DNA from: Nocardioides sambongensis
GTDB lineage: Bacteria > Actinomycetota > Actinomycetes > Propionibacteriales > Nocardioidaceae
Direction of reading: 5' to 3'
DNA length: 64,000 bases
Assembly: GCF_006494815.1 (NCBI RefSeq)
Contig: NZ_CP041091.1
Location: forward strand, 434,001-498,000
The notes under the pieces: generated by a model
Seen by the model: the letters and a program-made list of their open reading frames with translations, nothing else
The model's database searches: none
What the model was told of the DNA's origin: nothing
Shown here: positions 11,178 through 18,855 of the stretch, piece by piece
How the letters are laid out: each line of letters opens with the position of its first letter
Position numbering within the stretch: the stretch's first letter is position 1
Made by a program: the position numbers and the translations under genes

Positions 11178-12317
11178 ATGCCATCGAACCGGACCCGTCG
11201 TGCCGGAGCGCTCGGGGTCGCCGCCGTCGCCCTGCTCGGCGCGCTGACCGCCTGCGGCGACGACGCCGACAGCGGCAGCGCCGACCCGGCCGACGCCAGC
11301 ACCTCCGCCGACGCCACCACCGACCTCGGAGGCGACGCGGCGCTGGCCGCGGCCGACTGGTTCGCCGGGCAGCTCGAGGACGGCCTCCTGGTCAACGAGG
11401 AGTACTCGACGGCCGACTACGGCGGCACCGTCGACGCGATCTACTCGTTCGAGGAGGTCGGCGCCGATGCCGACGACGTCACCGCGATGACCGACGCGGT
11501 CCTCGCCGCGGGCAAGGAGTACGTCGCGCCCGGCAAGGACATCTGGGCCGGCAACGCCGGCAAGCTGGTCAGCCTGGCCGTCGACCACGACGCCGATCCG
11601 ACCGACCTCGACGGCTTCGACGCGCTGGGCACCCTGGAGGACCGGGTGGACGAGTCCGGGCGCACCAGCGACAAGAGCTCCTACGGCGACTTCGCCAACT
11701 CACTGGGCCAGGCCTGGGCCGTACGCGGGCTGGACGCCGCCGGCTCCACCGAGCGCGACGCCGCCCTCGACTTCCTGCTGCTGCAGCAGTGCTCGGACGG
11801 GTACTTCCGGCAGGACTTCTCGCCGGCGAAGGCGAAGGACCAGTCCTGCGACACGGGCAAGGGTGAGCCGTCGGTCGACGCGACCGCGCTGGCCGTGGTG
11901 CTGCTCAGCGATCTGGCCGAGCCGACCGCCGACCTGACCGGGGCACTGGAGCGGGCGAGCGCCTACCTGGTCCAGGAGCAGGCCGAGGACGGGTCCCTGA
12001 TCGGCAGCGCCGAGCTGCCCGCCAACGCCAACAGCACCGGGCTCGCCGCCCGGGCCCTGCTCGTCGCGGGCGAGGACGAGGCCGCGGCGAACGCGGCCGC
12101 CTGGGTCTACGCCCACCAGCTCCCCGACGGCTGCGACGGTGACCTGGCCGCCGCCGCCGGTGCGATCGGGTACGACGACGCGGCACTCACCCTCGCCGGG
12201 ACGGACGGGATCACCGCCAAGACCTCCTACCAGTGGCGGCTGGCCACCGCGCAGGCGCTGCCCGCGCTGGCCACCACCCCGGAGGGCACCGAGCCCGCCG
12301 CCTGCCCTGCGGGCTGA
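11178..12317 (+). CDS. Lipoprotein with alpha/alpha-barrel (prenyltransferase/squalene-oxidase-like) repeats, putative cobalamin-capture protein
   Basis: 379 residues. Lipoprotein signal with lipobox LTAC (Cys26), then a Ser/Thr/Asp-rich linker and an all-helical domain with repeats resembling the alpha/alpha-barrel of prenyltransferase/squalene-oxidase proteins: paired helices with inner motifs such as AADWFAGQLEDG, DFLLLQQCSDGYF, AYLVQEQAEDGSL and AAWVYAHQLPDG (the Q..DG turn is typical). The same fold forms the alpha domain of mammalian intrinsic factor and transcobalamin. It is the first gene behind a B12 riboswitch and is followed by a DUF4430-like protein and an ECF transporter. This arrangement matches the Streptomyces SCO2321-SCO2325 type locus. 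A role as a surface B12 binder is inferred, not proven. Confidence 0.82.
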   Translation: MPSNRTRRAGALGVAAVALLGALTACGDDADSGSADPADASTSADATTDLGGDAALAAADWFAGQLEDGLLVNEEYSTADYGGTVDAIYSFEEVGADADDVTAMTDAVLAAGKEYVAPGKDIWAGNAGKLVSLAVDHDADPTDLDGFDALGTLEDRVDESGRTSDKSSYGDFANSLGQAWAVRGLDAAGSTERDAALDFLLLQQCSDGYFRQDFSPAKAKDQSCDTGKGEPSVDATALAVVLLSDLAEPTADLTGALERASAYLVQEQAEDGSLIGSAELPANANSTGLAARALLVAGEDEAAANAAAWVYAHQLPDGCDGDLAAAAGAIGYDDAALTLAGTDGITAKTSYQWRLATAQALPALATTPEGTEPAACPAG

Positions 12318-12321
12318 GCCC

Positions 12322-13047
12322 ATGGCCGGAGTCCGCTCCGTCTCCCGGGGCAGCCGCGCGGTGGTGGTCCTGCTGACCGGGCTGCTGCTGGTCGGCACCG
12401 GCGCCACGGCGGCCCCGGCCGGGGCGACCTCGACCTCGACCTCGAGCGCGTCCGCTCCGCTCTGCGACGGGGTCGCGGTCCTGGTCGACGCGGGCGGGCT
12501 GGGCGGCGCGGACACGGTGGCCTGCGTGGCCGAGACCGGTGCTGCGGCCGCCTTCGACGCCGCCGGCGTGGGCCTGGAGTTCCTGCCGCAGCAGCCGGGC
12601 TTCGTGTGCCGGGTCGCCGGGCGCCCCGCCGAGGGGCCCTGCTTCGACGGTGACGCGTACTGGAGCCTGTGGTGGTCCGACGGGAGTCACGGGTGGACCT
12701 ATGCGACGCTCGGGGTGACCGCGCTGGAGATCCCGGCCGGGGGAGCGGTGGCCTTCGCCTGGCACCAGGGTGAGGGCAGCGCCTCGGCACCGGACCTGGC
12801 GGTCCCGGAGCTGCGTGAGAGCGCGGGCACGACCCCCGGCACCGGCGCCAGCACCGGCGCCGGTGAGGCCGAAGGCGCTGGTGCCGCGGACGGCTCCGCC
12901 GAGGTCACGGCCTCCGCGTCGTCCTCCCCGGACGACACGGCCGCGGCCGCCGACGGCAGCGGCCTCTCCGTCTGGGTGGTCGCGCTGCTCGTCGGCCTGG
13001 TGCTGCTCGCCGCACTGGTGCCGATCGTGCGCAGGCGGAGCGGATGA
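12322..13047 (+). CDS. SCO2322-family membrane-anchored protein with DUF4430/transcobalamin-C-like domain
   Basis: 241 residues. N-terminal signal peptide (hydrophobic run about residues 13-30), an extracytoplasmic domain, a low-complexity Gly/Ala/Ser/Thr linker (about 165-210) and one C-terminal transmembrane helix followed by RRRSG, so it is anchored to the membrane from outside. The domain reads like a DUF4430 fold: VLVDAGG, a FDAAGVGLEF helix, GFVCRVAGRPAEG, then YWSLWWSDGSHGWTYA and a final strand pair ending VAFAWHQG; four Cys could make two disulfides. DUF4430 is the beta domain of transcobalamin/intrinsic factor. Stop four bases before the preceding reading frame's neighbour start, and a 4-bp ATGA overlap with the T component. 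Confidence 0.78.
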   Translation: MAGVRSVSRGSRAVVVLLTGLLLVGTGATAAPAGATSTSTSSASAPLCDGVAVLVDAGGLGGADTVACVAETGAAAAFDAAGVGLEFLPQQPGFVCRVAGRPAEGPCFDGDAYWSLWWSDGSHGWTYATLGVTALEIPAGGAVAFAWHQGEGSASAPDLAVPELRESAGTTPGTGASTGAGEAEGAGAADGSAEVTASASSSPDDTAAAADGSGLSVWVVALLVGLVLLAALVPIVRRRSG

Positions 13048-14179
13048 GGGTGCCGCGCGACCTGCACCCCGTCGCCTGGTGGATCTGGGCAGTCGGGCTG
13101 GCCGTGGGTGCCTCCAGCACCACCAACCCGATCCTGCTCGGCATCCTGATCGGAGCGGCCTGCCTGACCGTCTCCACCTGCCGCTCCGACCAGCCCTGGG
13201 CACGCTCGTTCCGCCTCTACCTGGCGCTCGCCGCGGTGGTCGTCGTGGTCCGCGTGCTCTTCCGGATCCTGCTCGGCGGCGACGTCCCGGGCGAGGTGAT
13301 CCTGGAGCTGCCGACCATCGGCCTGCCGGCCGCCGTCGCCGGCATCGACCTGCTCGGCCCGTTCACCCGGGAGGAGCTGCTGGCCGCCCTCTACGAGGGA
13401 CTGCGGCTGGCCACCCTGCTGATCGCGGTCGGTGCCGCCAACGCGCTGGCCAACCCCAAGCGGCTGATGAAGTCGCTGCCGCCGGCCCTCTACGAGATCG
13501 GCACCGCGATGACGGTGGCGATCTGCATCGTGCCCCAGCTGGCCGACAGCGCCCGCCGGGTGCGGGCGGCACAGCTGCTGCGCGGCGGCCCGAGCGGCCG
13601 GTTCCGCCGGGTGCGTGGGCTGCGCCGGCTGTTGGTGCCCGTGCTCGAGGACGCCTTCGACCGGTCGCTGGCGCTCGCCGCCGGGATGGACGCTCGTGGC
13701 TACGGGCGGGTCGGCGACGTCGACCCGCGGCGTCGGCGTACCACCGGCGCGCTGATGATCGTCGGCCTGATCGGGGTCTGCGTCGGGGTCTACGGGTTGC
13801 TGGACCACACCGCACCGCGCCTGCTGACCCTGCCGATGCTGTCGGCCGGGCTGGTGGCGGCCGGTGCCGGCTTCCTCAGCGCGGGTGGCCGGGTGCGGCG
13901 TACCCGTTACCGGCCCGACCGCTGGGAGCTGCCCGAGCTGCTCGTCGCCACCTCCGGCGTGGTCAGCGGCGCCGGGCTGTGGGCCGTCCAGCGCTGGCAG
14001 CCGCTGGTGGCCGATCCCGGCGTCCTGGCACCCCCGACGGTCAGTCTCGGCGCTCTGGTCACCGCCCTGGTCGCGGTCGCGCCGGTCTGGTGCGCGCCGC
14101 CGCCGCTGCGCGCGGTAGACCCGGTCCCGCCCCGACCCAGGACCGCGACGCGGAGCGGCCGAAGGTGGGGGCCCGATGA
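13044..14179 (+). CDS. ECF transporter transmembrane component T (CbiQ-like), apparent frameshift at its 3' end
   Basis: About 378 residues if corrected. The energy-coupling T subunit links the ATPases to the substrate-binding S component. Several membrane helices are followed by the T-family cytoplasmic region: the RAAQLLRG motif after a long amphipathic helix, and AAGMDARGYG, which matches the second Ala-Arg-Gly coupling motif of CbiQ/EcfT proteins. The start ATG overlaps the previous gene by ATGA. As written the frame does not stop before the ATPase gene; adding one G to the GGGGG run at 14165-14169 gives a stop at 14177-14179 that overlaps the next ATG by ATGA. The break is therefore probably an assembly error. 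Confidence 0.85.
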
Positions 14180-15796
14180 TCGAGCTGCGCGACATCACCT
14201 TCTGCTACGCCGACGCCGGCACGCCGGTGCTGGCCGACGTCGACCTCACCATCGAGCCGGGGGAGCTGATGGTGCTGGCCGGACCCACCGGCGTCGGCAA
14301 GTCCACCCTGCTCGGCGTGGTCGCCGGCCTGGTGCCGACCTTCAGCGGCGGCACCCTGCGCGGCGACGTGCTGTTCGACGGGCGCAGCGTGATCGACCTG
14401 CCGGCGCGCGAGCGCGCCGACGTGGTCGGCTACGTGGGGCAGAACCCGCCGTCGTGGTTCGTCACCGACACCGTCGAGGAGGAGCTCGCGTTCGGGATGG
14501 AGCAGCTCGGCCTGCCGCCGGCCACCATGCGCCGCCGGGTGGAGGAGACGCTCGACCTGCTCGGCATCGCCGACCTGCGCCACCGCGACCTGCGCACCCT
14601 CTCCGGCGGCCAGCAGCAGCGGGTGGCGATCGGCTCGGTGCTGACCGCCCACCCCCGCCTGCTGGTCCTCGACGAGCCGACCTCCGCACTGGACCCGACG
14701 GCCGCCGAGGACGTGCTGGCCACCATCACCCGGCTGGTGCACGACGTCGGCCTCTCGGTCCTGGTCGCCGAGCACCGGCTGGAGCGGGTGGTCCCGTTCG
14801 CGGACCGGATGGCGTTGCTCACCGCCGCCGACGGAGCGGGACGGCTCCGGGTCGGGGACCCGGCCGAGGTGCTCCGCGACGCGCCGATCGCACCACCCCT
14901 GGTGGAGCTCGGCCGGCTCGCCGGCTGGCAGCCGCTGCCGCTCTCGGTCCGCGACGCCCGCCGGCGCGCCGGGACGCTCAAGGAGCGCCTGGGGGCGGCG
15001 CCCGCGCCCGCCGCACCGCCCGCGACCACCCCGTCGTCGAGGTACGACGCCTCGCGGTCACCCACGGCCGGACCGCCGCACTGCGCGACGTCGACCTCAC
15101 CCTGTCCCGGGCACGGTCACCGCGCTGATGGGCCGCAACGGCGCCGGCAAGTCGACCCTGATGTGGACCATCCAGGGCCGTCACCCGGCGGCGGTCGGCT
15201 CGGTCCGGGTCGCCGGCCGGGACCCGGCGGGGCAACGTCCCGAAGCCCGCCGGCGGCAGGTCGGCCTGGTGCCGCAGAGCCCGGCGGACCTGCTCTACCT
15301 GGAGACCGTCGCCGAGGAGTGTGCGGCCGCCGACCTCTCCGCGGAGGCCGCGGCGGGCACCTGTCGTGCCCTGCTGGAGCGGTTGGCGCCGGCCATCGAC
15401 GACGAGCAGCACCCGCGTGACCTCAGCGAGGGCCAGCGGCTGGCGCTGGCGGTGGCGATCGTGCTCACCGCCCGCCCGCCGGTGCTGCTGCTGGACGAGC
15501 CGACCCGCGGCCTGGACTATCCGGCCAAGCACGCCCTGGCCGAGGTGCTGCGCGACCTGGCCGCCGAGCCGGGTGCGGAGCGGGCCGTGCTGGTGGCCAC
15601 CCACGACGTCGAGTTCGTCGCCCAGGTCGCCGACCGGTTGGTGGTGGTCGCCGACGGCGAGGTCGTCTCGGACGCACCGGTGGCACGCGGGGTGACCGAG
15701 TCCCCGGCCTTCGCCCCGCAGGTCACCAAGGTGCTCGGCTCCGGCTGGCTGACCGTGGCCCAGGTGGCGGCGGCGCTGCCGCCGGGTGCGCCGTGA
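14176..15796 (+). CDS. ECF transporter double ATPase (two ABC domains), two apparent frameshifts
   Basis: About 540 residues if corrected. Two ABC domains drive the ECF importer. Domain 1: Walker A AGPTGVGKST, signature LSGGQQQR, Walker B LLVLDEPTSALD. Domain 2: Walker A GRNGAGKST, signature LSEGQRLA, Walker B VLLLDEPTRGLD. The frame breaks twice: one C appears to be missing in the run at 15029-15032 (restores ATTPVVEVRRLAV) and one C at 15106-15108 (restores TLSPGTVTALMGRNG). Both repairs give an uninterrupted fused ATPase, so I call it one gene with two sequence errors. A real split gene is possible but less likely, since domain 2 would lack its start. Confidence 0.85.
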
Positions 15797-16608
15797 ACGG
15801 CGAGCGGCGGGTCGCCGTACCAGTGGGCCTGCGGTCGGCGGCCGTGCTGGGGCTGGCGTCGGTCACCGGCCTGGTGATGATCTTCTGGCCGCTGCTGCTC
15901 GAGGTGGATCCGGTCGGCGACCAGCGGGTCGACCCGCCGTTCCTGTTCCTGCTGCTGCTCCCGGTGATCCTGGCCGTCGTGCTCGCCGAGCTCGGCGAGG
16001 GCGGGATGGATGCCCGGGTGCTGGCGGTGCTGGGCGTGCTCTCCGCCATCAACGCGGTGCTCCGGCTGGTCAGCGCGGGCACCGCCGGGCTGGAGCTGGT
16101 CTTCTTCCTGCTGATCCTCGGCGGTCGGGTGTTCGGAGCGGGGTTCGGCTTCGTGCTGGGCTGCACCTCCCTGTTCGCCTCGGCGCTGCTGACCGCGGGG
16201 GTCGGCCCGTGGCTGCCGTTCCAGATGCTGGTGGCGGCCTGGGTGGGGATGGGGGCGGGACTGTTGCCGCGCTCGGTGCGCGGACGGCGTGAGATCGTGA
16301 TGCTCGTCGTCTACGGGATCCTCGCCGCCTACGGCTACGGCCTGCTGATGAACATGTGGGGCTGGCCGTTCATCGCCGGGATCGCGGTGCCCGGCCAGGA
16401 CACCTCCGAGCTCGCCTACGTCCCCGGCGCCCCGGTGGCGGAGAACCTGCACCACTTCCTGATCTACACCCTGCTCACCTCGACCGCCGGGTGGGACACC
16501 GGGCGGGCGCTGACCAACGCGCTGGCGATCGCCGTGCTCGGCCCGGCGGTGCTCACCACGCTGCGTCGCGCGGCCCGCAAGGCCCGGGTGGTGCGCACCC
16601 AGGCGTGA
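15793..16608 (+). CDS. ECF transporter S component, putative cobalamin-specific
   Basis: 271 residues, with about six hydrophobic helices and a short Arg/Lys-rich C-terminus, as expected for an ECF substrate-specific subunit. The first helices contain VTGLVMIFWPLLLEVD, and later ones the small-residue packing GGRVFGAGFGFVLG and LLTAGVGPWLPFQML, which resemble the Ala/Gly-rich faces where S components meet the T subunit. GTG start in a GTGA overlap with the ATPase gene. B12 specificity is inferred from the upstream riboswitch and the intrinsic-factor-like partner proteins; S-component substrates cannot be read directly from sequence. Confidence 0.85.
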   Translation: MNGERRVAVPVGLRSAAVLGLASVTGLVMIFWPLLLEVDPVGDQRVDPPFLFLLLLPVILAVVLAELGEGGMDARVLAVLGVLSAINAVLRLVSAGTAGLELVFFLLILGGRVFGAGFGFVLGCTSLFASALLTAGVGPWLPFQMLVAAWVGMGAGLLPRSVRGRREIVMLVVYGILAAYGYGLLMNMWGWPFIAGIAVPGQDTSELAYVPGAPVAENLHHFLIYTLLTSTAGWDTGRALTNALAIAVLGPAVLTTLRRAARKARVVRTQA

Positions 16609-16619
16609 CCCAGCGGTGA

Positions 16620-16651
16620 CCGGCGCGCGACCGGCACGCGGTCGGCGCCGG
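16620..16651. terminator. Stem-loop between the ECF operon and a convergent gene
   Basis: CCGGCGCGCGACCG (16620-16633) pairs with CGGTCGGCGCCGG (16639-16651) with one bulge and a five-base loop. It lies between convergent stops and could serve both transcripts. Confidence 0.55.
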
Positions 16652-16655
16652 CGGA

Positions 16656-17813
16656 TCAGGGCTCGACCAGCAGGATCCGGTCGTCCTCCGGGCCCGGCTC
16701 GCCGCGGCCGTCGGTGTTGCTCGTGGCCAGCCAGAGGCGGCCGTCCGGGGCCAGCGCGACCGTCCGCAGCCGTCCGTACTCGCCACCGCGCCGACCGGCG
16801 AAGTACGGCGTCGGGTCGCTGGCCACGCCGTCGGCGACCCTCACCCGCCAGAGCCGCTCTCCGCGGAGCGCCGCCATCCACAGATAGCCGCCGACGAAGG
16901 CCAGACCGGACGGCGACGCGGCCGCCGGCGACCAGGCCAGGGCGGGCTGCTCCAGCGTCGGCGGTCCGGCGCGCCCCTCCGCCATCGGCCAGCCGTAGTT
17001 GCCGCCCGGGACGATCCGGTTGAGCTCGTCGGCCACGTCGTCGCCGAGCTCGGAGGCCCACAGCTGACCGGCTCCGTCGAAGGCGAGGCCCTGCACGTTG
17101 CGGTGCCCCCTGGACCACACCGGGGTGCCGAACGGGTTCCCGGGCGCCGGATCGCCCTCGGTGGTGATCCGCAGGATCTTGCCGGCCAGGGAGCCCTTGT
17201 CCTGGGCGAGGTCGCCGGCGCCGGTCTCGCCGGTGGACACGTAGAGGTGGCCGTCCGGGCCGAACTCCAGGCGTCCGCCGTCGTGCAGCGCGCCGGCAGG
17301 GATGCCGGTCAGCACCGGCTTCGGCGCGGTCATCCGGTCCTCGGCCACCGTCACCCGCACCACGCGGTTGTCCGTGCGGGAGGTCAGGTAGAGGTAGAGC
17401 CGGGCGTCGGTGCCGAAGGTCGGCGAGACCGCGACGCCGAGCAACCCGCCCTCCCCGCGGGGTGCCACCCCGGGGACGGTGCCGAGCTCGGTGACCGTGG
17501 CCTCGGCCTCGGAGCCCGGCTCGGCCGGCGCCACCAGCAGCACCCGCGCGGTCTCGCGCTCGGTCACCACCGCTCGCCCGTCGGGCAGGAAGTCCAGGCC
17601 CCACGGGGTGTCCAGCCCGGAGACGACCGTGCCGACCACGTCGGGGATGCCGTCGAAGGTGAACATCCCCTCCGACCCGTCCTCGGCTGACGGGACGGCG
17701 GTCAGGTCCTCGGAGACGGTGACCGTGCTCTCGTTGCCGCCCTGGCCGCACCCGGCGGCCAGCACCGCGGTGCCGAGCAGCAGTGCCAGCGACCGTCGGG
17801 CGGGTCGCCGCAT
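16656..17813 (-). CDS. PQQ-type glucose/sorbosone dehydrogenase-like lipoprotein
   Basis: 385 residues. Lipobox LAAGC (Cys22) marks an exported lipoprotein. The rest is a six-bladed propeller of the soluble glucose/sorbosone dehydrogenase (GSDH) family: LDTPWGLDFLPDGRAVVTER, GEGGLLGVAVSP, the YLTSRTDNRVVR strand, LHDGGRLEFGPDGHLYVSTGE, KILRI, GHRNVQGLAFD and ELNRIVPGGNYGWP are all family landmarks. Members oxidise sugars or aldoses at the cell surface using PQQ, but many actinobacterial members have no tested activity. The ATG overlaps the upstream hydrolase stop (TGATG), so the two are coupled. Confidence 0.88.
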   Translation of the reverse strand: MRRPARRSLALLLGTAVLAAGCGQGGNESTVTVSEDLTAVPSAEDGSEGMFTFDGIPDVVGTVVSGLDTPWGLDFLPDGRAVVTERETARVLLVAPAEPGSEAEATVTELGTVPGVAPRGEGGLLGVAVSPTFGTDARLYLYLTSRTDNRVVRVTVAEDRMTAPKPVLTGIPAGALHDGGRLEFGPDGHLYVSTGETGAGDLAQDKGSLAGKILRITTEGDPAPGNPFGTPVWSRGHRNVQGLAFDGAGQLWASELGDDVADELNRIVPGGNYGWPMAEGRAGPPTLEQPALAWSPAAASPSGLAFVGGYLWMAALRGERLWRVRVADGVASDPTPYFAGRRGGEYGRLRTVALAPDGRLWLATSNTDGRGEPGPEDDRILLVEP

Positions 17814-18724
17814 CAGCCCACCTTCGCCAGGAAGTCCAGGAGCAGGTCGTGCACCTCGTCGGGGCGCTCGAGCTGGAGGAAGTGGCTGCCGCGCAGCTCG
17901 ACGAAGTCGGCGTCGGCCATCCGGGCCGCGGCCGTCGCCATGTCCCGGGCGCCGGCCAGCACGTCGTACCGGGCCGCGACGAAGCGGGCGGGCACGGTCA
18001 GCGAGCTGAGCGAGACCCGGGCGTGCCGCGACGTGCTCAGCGCGAGGTGGGCGTACCAGTCCACCGGGGTGGTCAGGAACTCCCCGATCCCGCGGATCGC
18101 GGCCTCGCGCTCGAGCGGGCCGAACATGAACCCGGTGCGTCCCAGCGCACCGATCAGCCGCGGGCCGACGGGCACCCGGCGGGTCACCGGGGTCAGCGCC
18201 CGGCCGACGTACTTGCCGGCGCGGCACACGTTGACGGTCAGGCTGCGGGCCACCGGGCGGGGGAGGCGCAACGGAGCGAGCATCGTGGCGAAGGTGTCGC
18301 CGGGCACCCCGCACATCGCGAAGAGACCGGCCACCCGCTCGGGGTTGCGGTAGGTGAGCTCGAACATCGTGTTGACGCCCATCGACCAGCCCATCAGCAC
18401 CGCCCGGTCGATGCCGAAGTGGTCCATCACCGAGAGAGCGTCCTCGACGAAGTGCTCGATCTGCACGTGGCGTCGGTCCCGCGGACGGTCCGAGCCGCCC
18501 ACGCCGCGGTGGTTCCAGGAGATCACCCGGACGCCGCACCCGGGCTCGAGCAGCCGTGGCCACAGGTGGTGGTTGGTGCCGAGGCCGTTGCACAGCACCA
18601 CGGTCGGCCCGTCGATCAGGCCGTCCGGGTCGTTGGTCCAGGCCCGCACCGTGGTGCCGTCGTCGGAGAGGATGTCGTGGAAGGAGACCGCGGTGGACTC
18701 GCTCTCGCGGGCTGAGGTCGACAT
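17813..18724 (-). CDS. Alpha/beta hydrolase
   Basis: 303 residues. The alpha/beta-hydrolase core is clear: VVLCNGLGTNHHLW (oxyanion region), VISWNHRGVGGSD, the nucleophile elbow GWSMGVN, a late Asp in FVAARYDVLAGARD, and a catalytic His in LRGSHFLQLERPDEV. The ATG at 18724 gives a normal N-terminus and lies seven bases behind a CACAAT -10-like element. A longer GTG or ATG start is possible. It is translationally coupled to the sugar dehydrogenase gene. Substrate unknown; an esterase or a hydrolase acting on small lipids would fit. Confidence 0.85.
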   Translation of the reverse strand: MSTSARESESTAVSFHDILSDDGTTVRAWTNDPDGLIDGPTVVLCNGLGTNHHLWPRLLEPGCGVRVISWNHRGVGGSDRPRDRRHVQIEHFVEDALSVMDHFGIDRAVLMGWSMGVNTMFELTYRNPERVAGLFAMCGVPGDTFATMLAPLRLPRPVARSLTVNVCRAGKYVGRALTPVTRRVPVGPRLIGALGRTGFMFGPLEREAAIRGIGEFLTTPVDWYAHLALSTSRHARVSLSSLTVPARFVAARYDVLAGARDMATAAARMADADFVELRGSHFLQLERPDEVHDLLLDFLAKVG

Positions 18725-18855
18725 GGCGCCGATTGTGCCCGAGCCGTCGCCGCGTCGTGCCGGCATCTCGCGACCTCGCGCGACACACCGGGGGCACCCG
18801 GACAGCGATCTGCCGGACGCGGATCGCTAGCGTGCTCGTCCATGAGGCACCCGTC

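Noticed and set aside
9228..11588. 786-codon open frame antisense to gatB and the riboswitch
   Set aside because: Low-complexity shadow product; the sense strand encodes gatB and a clear AdoCbl riboswitch.
15029..15108. Programmed frameshifting in the double ATPase
   Set aside because: Two breaks of the same sign, no slippery site or pseudoknot, and the same -1 homopolymer pattern at eight other places; sequence error is simpler.
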